This document shows positions 58,520 to 64,000 of a DNA stretch of 64,000 nucleotides, in pieces. Under the pieces are notes generated by a model. The model searched no databases. It was given only the letters and a program-made list of their open reading frames with translations, and was not told where the DNA came from. Each line of letters starts with the position of its first letter. Position 1 is the first letter of the stretch. The position numbers were made by a program, and so were the translations under genes. This DNA comes from Ilex aquifolium (lineage: Eukaryota; Streptophyta; Magnoliopsida; Aquifoliales; Aquifoliaceae), in the NCBI GenBank assembly GCA_951799425.1, contig OX637403.1, forward strand, positions 24,580,811 through 24,644,810. Reading direction: 5' to 3'.

Positions 58520-61241
58520 AGATCTCTCTGTTCTATGAGGCTGTTTCTTCTGGCTTGACTGACATTGTGTTCGTGTGTGACTATTGGATGATCGTATATA
58601 GCGTTGGTATGTATATAGAGTATTGATTTGTCTTTGTTTTCTGGCTTTTTCGATTTGTGTAGTTTGATTGCTTGGTTATCTTGTAGGACATTGCTTCTGC
58701 TATGCTTTTATTTTTTTTTCTAGGGTTTTAGACCTTCAATTTACGTTGTGTTCATCTTCTCTTTATTTCTGCTTTCTCATGTTTAAGCGCTTGTTTTTGC
58801 AGTTTACGAATAGAATTTTGCGTTTGTAATTGGCTTTTGAGCTTTTTTCTGTGTTTATTATGTCCTTATTTCCCTCTTTTTCGTTCAACGTGATCGTTTA
58901 ATCTTTACTGAAAGGTGCTTGAAAGTGGTAGGCATATTTTCGTTTCTTCCATTCTCAACAGTTTTCTGGGCAACCAAACGGGGATTTAAGTCATTGCTTA
59001 ATGAGATCTTCTCTGATGGTATGTAGAAACGTAAAGAAACGTCATAAAAATTCGACATTCAACAAAAAGGGATAGTCAGTGGAGACATGGATGAGTTATA
59101 AACTCAGACTTTTTGAATTTAAGATTTGATTAAAAAAAAATTGGGGGTGAGATCACAAGAGATTTATTCCTCATAAATTTTTTACTTCTGGAGTGTATAG
59201 TTTGCTTTTGAGTAGATTAGAAGAAAGAGTATAGTTTGCTTTTGAGTAGATTAGAAGAAAGAGTTAATCGAGGTATGCCTAAATTGTCCAGAGATCAGAT
59301 CCCTGATATTGTAATATAAATCGAGATTCACCATTTTGAATCTCATTCTGTTGTATACTGGATGTGGAATCTTCCTCTGTTTTTGATTTGTTCTGTGAGT
59401 GAGTTACATTTGGGATGTACTATGGCTGAGTTCTCGAAGAAAATCTCAACATTTTGCATTGTGAAAAAGTGATTTAATTGCTTCGCTAGTTGCTAGAGTT
59501 ATAATCAACTCACCCATATTCTTTACTCTATATTCTTGCAAATAAGGAGGTCTTTTCCCAAACAGGAGATCAAAAGATTATGCAAAAGATTGATTCCTAT
59601 CGTTCCTCTTTTGGTGTTCTAAATTCTCTTCTCTTTTTTTTTTTCGATTTATTCAGCTGTATATGGGTGTTTCTGTTGTGAAATCCATACAATTTGGATA
59701 ATATATACACACAATTAGGTATTAAAAAATAAGAGATAAAAAAATAGTTCTCCAAAAACTTAGGAGATTTGATTTTTAAGTTATTCTCTAAAATTTTCTT
59801 CTTGTATATATCACTTAATTTGTTAAGCACTATTTTTATAGACATCATTTACTATATAAAATTAATCAATAATTAATCGACTGACAATTATGATACACAT
59901 TAATTAGTTGGAATTATTATACATTTAGTAGGTCATCTATAAATACATTAAATATAATGTTTTTAACCCTCTTTCTTGGATGACCAATATATTAAGATGA
60001 GTAATGCTATTTAAAATTAAAAATTTGACTCAATGATGTGGTTTCATTGTAATCATTGGATTAATATTAAGTCCCAATATTTAATAGGGTCTACAGTCAA
60101 TTTAATAGTTATAGTAAATTAATTTAACAAATTAGGACAATAAATTAAGTTATAATAGCATTAATTGTTTTATTAAAACTTCGTCATTAAAATCAAATAT
60201 AACAAAACTTCGAAAGTACAGTATTCAAGTATCATGCATTTTGATGTGGATTCTCTTCTGATAAGAGAATCAATCGACCAATGGGTCTTTAGTTTAATGT
60301 TATTTTGGGTTCAAGCCTTTTTTTTCTCGTCCCCTTCTCCCTCTCAAAAATAAATAAATAAATAAAAATAAGAGAATCAATCGAAGTGCTCACTCACCAG
60401 ATATATCTACATCAAGATCTAAGATAATCGTACATTGTACTTTTTTTTTTTTGGTCCAAGTTTTGTGTCATTGGTTTTTACTGGCAAAATTTTAACGAGA
60501 CAATATTTGTTTGTCTAGAATTGTCTTAGCATAGTGACCATCCAAGAGAAGTGTTATAAATATTACATTTAGTGTATTTATTTATGGATGAATTATCAAG
60601 TTGTGATAATTCTAAGTAATTAGTGGGTGTCACAATTAATGTATTTATGAATGGTCTATTAAGTTGATGACAATTTCAACTAATTAGTGGGTGCCATAAT
60701 TGTCACAATTTCGAAATTCCAATCGATTTTGAAGTCAAAGAACCGTAAGTATTACTTAATATTCTTCAAAGCTTTTCTATTTAATTTTGTGTTTTGATAT
60801 GTAAACTCATTAAAAAAAATCCATAGAAGTCTTGAGGTCTTCTATAGTCTTGAAAATTTGGGATCAACTTTCACAATTCAAGACAATCTTGAAGATTTTG
60901 ATAATTTAAAGTCATATGAACTTTAATATTATACATTAGACAATTGTATTAAACTATTATATAAACAAACAAACATGATTTTTAATACGAGTTGTAGTTC
61001 AAGGAATTGTCTAAAGCCGTTCGAGCTATATTTGTGATTTTTCATCTACAGTATGTTATTTTGTTCAGAGAATGGTCCGGAGTCATTCGGAAAAGAATGG
61101 TAAGTTTTTCATTAACAACTTGTTATTTTGCTTAATTACAAGAAAATATGCTATTAGTTCAGAGTATTTATTGAATCTCTGCTCTCAATGTTGTCACTGC
61201 AGAGCACATTAGAGAGCGTGGAATGTGATAAATATTTATTT
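58520..61241. other. 3' flank of the AG-peptide gene and AT-rich intergenic DNA
   Basis: The first several hundred bases, T-rich with GTTTG motifs, may be 3' UTR or downstream flank. A 33-bp unit (TATAGTTTGCTTTTGAGTAG then ATTAGAAGAAAGAG) is repeated twice at about 59,198-59,263. No gene recognised. Confidence 0.5.
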
Positions 61242-61741
61242 GGGAAAATTTCAATCACACTTTTTCTAGTTTATCATATATTTAAGGATATCCTTCTATT
61301 TCAGACTAGAATATAATTTTACTAAATTATTTTTGATATATTTTAAGAAAAATTTCATCTACATTCTCTCTAGATAAACATATCTTCAATGAGACTCCCT
61401 ATGTTTTATGAATTTTTTTACGTATTAAAATTCAGGTCAATTAAAATTCGATTCGAGTTAATTAAAATTTATTTTTAATCAGCTCAAATTAAATTTTAAT
61501 CGGTTGATTTTCAATGAGACTCCCTATGTTTTATCAAATCAAAGATTGTTTGGAGTTTATGTAGGGGTAATTTTGATATTTTAGATAAATTTTTTTTTTG
61601 TTAGAAATAGTGGTTTAATTGCAAATGGGTGTCAACGATGTTTAAATATAAATTAAAAGGGGTGTCAATGATGTTTTGAATAATAGAGAGAGTGTCCTTG
61701 AATATATGATAAATTAGAAGGAGTGTGGTTGAAATTTTTCT
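61242..61741. mobile_element. MULE-like MITE, 500 bp
   Basis: The left end GGGAAAATTTCAATCACAC, continued by TTCTAGTTTATCATATATT, is mirrored on the right (AATATATGATAAATTAGAAG and GTGTGGTTGAAATTTTTCT). TATTTATTT (61,233-61,241) and TATTTATTG (61,742-61,750) form a near-perfect 9-bp duplication. No coding sequence. It belongs to the family seen at 46,228-46,858. Confidence 0.7.
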
Positions 61742-62428
61742 TATTTATTGCTAATATTTCATTTTTAATAATTTGTTATCTATATAATTTCAGTAATTTT
61801 GAATAAAGCTGAGTGATATTCTATCACACTTTTTGAAATCTTGCTCCCTTAAGCGTGACCAATTGTTACGAGTATTTGGTAGTATAACAATTTTTTAATG
61901 TTTTTTTTTTTAAAAATTTGTTCCAAAAGTCAAGTGAAGTTTTTACAATGAGATGTTCAATTTGTAATCATTGACATATGACGAACGAAAATCAATGTTT
62001 TTGTACGATCCTATAAGGATGCGATATTTTTTTAATTATTATATTATTAGGGTTGGTAATAGTTTGGTGAATCTCATGATTAAGAATCCAGGATAGATAG
62101 TTATTGTCAAAAATGATGATGACAACATATTCAAATTTGGTGATGTACAACGTTATTCTAAATTACAGAATGTATAGACATGGTTGTGACCAGCATAGAG
62201 TCCTAATCGAGCAGGGTTGTTCTACTTGTGCATTTCAATGAATAAACTTTTTTTAATCCATTTGTTACATTAATATTTTGTTTGGTAGAAAAGATATAAA
62301 GTAAGAGAGATATACTTTCTATCATTAAAAGAAGAAAAATAAGAATGATACACTTTCTTTCTTTTGTGTTCAGTAGGATGGATAGAAAATAAAAATAATT
62401 AAATTTTTTTTTTTTTTTGGCTAAGATT

Positions 62429-63041
62429 AGAAGTGACAATCGAGTTATGTCGTGTTAAATTCATGTTGAGTCATTACGGGTTTGTGTTGAACATTAGTTA
62501 AATTTAACTCAACTCATTTAACTAATTATGTTGTGTCGAGTTACGAATTGACCTGTTTATTTTCGTGTCGTATTCGTATTCGTGTTGACCTACATAAACT
62601 TTGAATAAAAAATTTAACGCTAATATTCTATTTTCACTTAATTGAATCCATGTTAATATTTTTTTCTATAAACTAAAAATTAACTTAAATAAATATAATA
62701 ATAATAATAAGTAAAAATATGTTTTTTACATAATAATTATGTCAGTGCTTAATAAATAGTTACAAATAATTAACATTTTATGTCTATAATACTAGTTAAA
62801 CATGTTAATTTCGTGGTACCATACAAACGAGAAAATAGAGAAAGTGTTTATTTTTAAATAAACGAGTTGATGGTGTCAATTTTGAGTTTGACGGGTTGAA
62901 CTGAATATGAGTCTTTTATATTTCTTGTTCACGTGTCAGGTCATTTTCAAGTTCGTGTCGAGTTATAATCAAGTTCGTGTCATAAAATTCGTGTCGAGTT
63001 CGAGTCGTGTTATCGTGTTGAGTCGAAAATTTTCACCTCTA
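62429..63041. mobile_element. Non-autonomous hAT-like element, 613 bp
   Basis: It begins TAGAAGTGACAA and ends TTTTCACCTCTA, with GTCGTGTTA/TAACACGAC and GAGTCG-type motifs repeated near both ends. The flanks GCTAAGAT and ACTAAGAT agree at 7 of 8 bases. It appears to be inserted in an older element, since Harbinger-like terminal sequence (GTTTGGTAGAAAAG near 62,279 and ATACCAAACGGAGC near 63,378) lies on either side in inverted orientation. Confidence 0.6.
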
Positions 63042-63049
63042 ACTAAGAT

Positions 63050-64000
63050 GGAAAAAATATTTTTTTAATTTTAATTTTTTAAATTTTTTTAAAATATATA
63101 TATATATAAATACATATTTTATAATTGTATTTTTATATAAAATTAATATATACATAATATATGTATATATCAAATGATATATAGACAAATAAGATACATC
63201 TCACACACAAATAATTAACTTTTCATCTACTTTCTTTCCGATTTTGGAGGGATTAATTTATGTGAGTTGGAATGAAAGTTAATTCATCAACTTTTTCATC
63301 CTTCCTATTTTCCTTCTTTATCAAACATAATATTTTATTTATTCCTCCAACTTTCCATCATTCTATTTTTTTCATCATACCAAACGGAGCATAAGCTAAA
63401 ATGTCAATGTAAGTTAAAAACTACAAAAATACCAAAATACCCTCGATTTGAATCATAAGATAAGGGTTCGTTTATTTAGTGGAATAATTATGGAAAATAG
63501 AAGAAAGATAAATTTTAAATTTTTTTTATATGTTTGGTTAGCATGAAATAGAAAATGAGGGAAAAAAATAATTTTTTTTCATGCTTAGATATTCTCATAA
63601 TTAATTAATTTTTTTTTCTTGTAAAAAATATAAAGAAATATAAGAAAGTTGTGATCTATGATTAACTTTTTATTTTATCCTTATCTTTCTTCAATGTCTT
63701 ATCTCAAATTTTCTTTTTGTACATCACTCAATTTGTCTATCCTTAAATACATTAAACGGGTAATGTTTATAATAGTTTCTAATTTTTTTCATGGATGCAG
63801 TGTTATTTTCTGTAATAATTGTGTTCTATTAAAAATAAAAAGCTACTTGCAAGAGAATTATTTGATCCCTTCATGTAAGGCCATTCAAAAGTACCCCCAC
63901 CCTTGCTTTTTGCATGAACAAATGTTGACCCTTTAAAAGGGAATAAAATCATGTTTAATGTTTGTATAAGTTGTGGCTTGGTTTTTGTTTGGCTATAGGG
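63050..64000. other. AT-rich intergenic DNA at the window end
   Basis: Holds the right part of the interrupted element ending near 63,390 and the start of another [20 protein letters not shown] terminus near 63,466 whose partner is not evident. No gene recognised; the 92-codon ORF at 63,658-63,936 has no recognisable motifs. Confidence 0.4.

Overview
This window is nuclear DNA from a plant, almost certainly a eudicot. It is AT-rich. Its genes are split by GT...AG introns, and their products are plant-specific or plant-typical: a plant epsin, ELF3, a neprosin-domain protein, an AG peptide and a plant GT14 enzyme. The space between genes is packed with plant transposons. I could not fix the species.

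Layout. 1-6,600: transposon-rich intergenic DNA with several non-autonomous inverted-repeat elements, three of them with complete target-site duplications. 6,844-18,624 (+): EPSIN1-like ENTH-domain clathrin adaptor, 11 coding exons, with a SINE, a decayed L1 LINE and a Helitron in its introns. 18,700-22,920: intergenic, with a Tip100-like hAT element and a second hAT element that lies in the ELF3 upstream region. 23,656-30,049 (+): EARLY FLOWERING 3 orthologue, 4 coding exons. 31,125-34,636 (-): neprosin (DUF239) protein, 7 coding exons, convergent with ELF3. 35,694-39,690 (+): DUF866/UPF0587 CXXC zinc-binding protein, 4 coding exons, with a PIF/Harbinger remnant in its last intron. 39,700-48,400: gene-poor, filled with nested foldback elements and tail-to-tail Helitrons. 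49,221-51,901 (+): GT14 (core-2/I-branching, DUF266) glycosyltransferase, 2 coding exons. 52,200-57,700: a MITE with a SINE inserted in it, a MULE-like element, a large CT/GA-rich foldback and a rearranged Ty1/copia element. 58,316-58,519 (+): intronless arabinogalactan peptide gene. 58,600-64,000: intergenic with further inverted-repeat elements.

All exon joins of the five split genes keep the reading frame and give products of family-typical length, so the gene models are well supported. The genes are unrelated housekeeping and developmental functions (vacuolar/clathrin trafficking, the circadian evening complex, a putative secreted peptidase, a zinc-binding protein, Golgi glycosylation, a cell-surface proteoglycan peptide) and form no pathway or cluster. 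I see no previously undescribed biological system. The most unusual material is in the mobile DNA: precisely delimited MULE, hAT, SINE and Helitron copies, and a copia element whose two halves face opposite ways.
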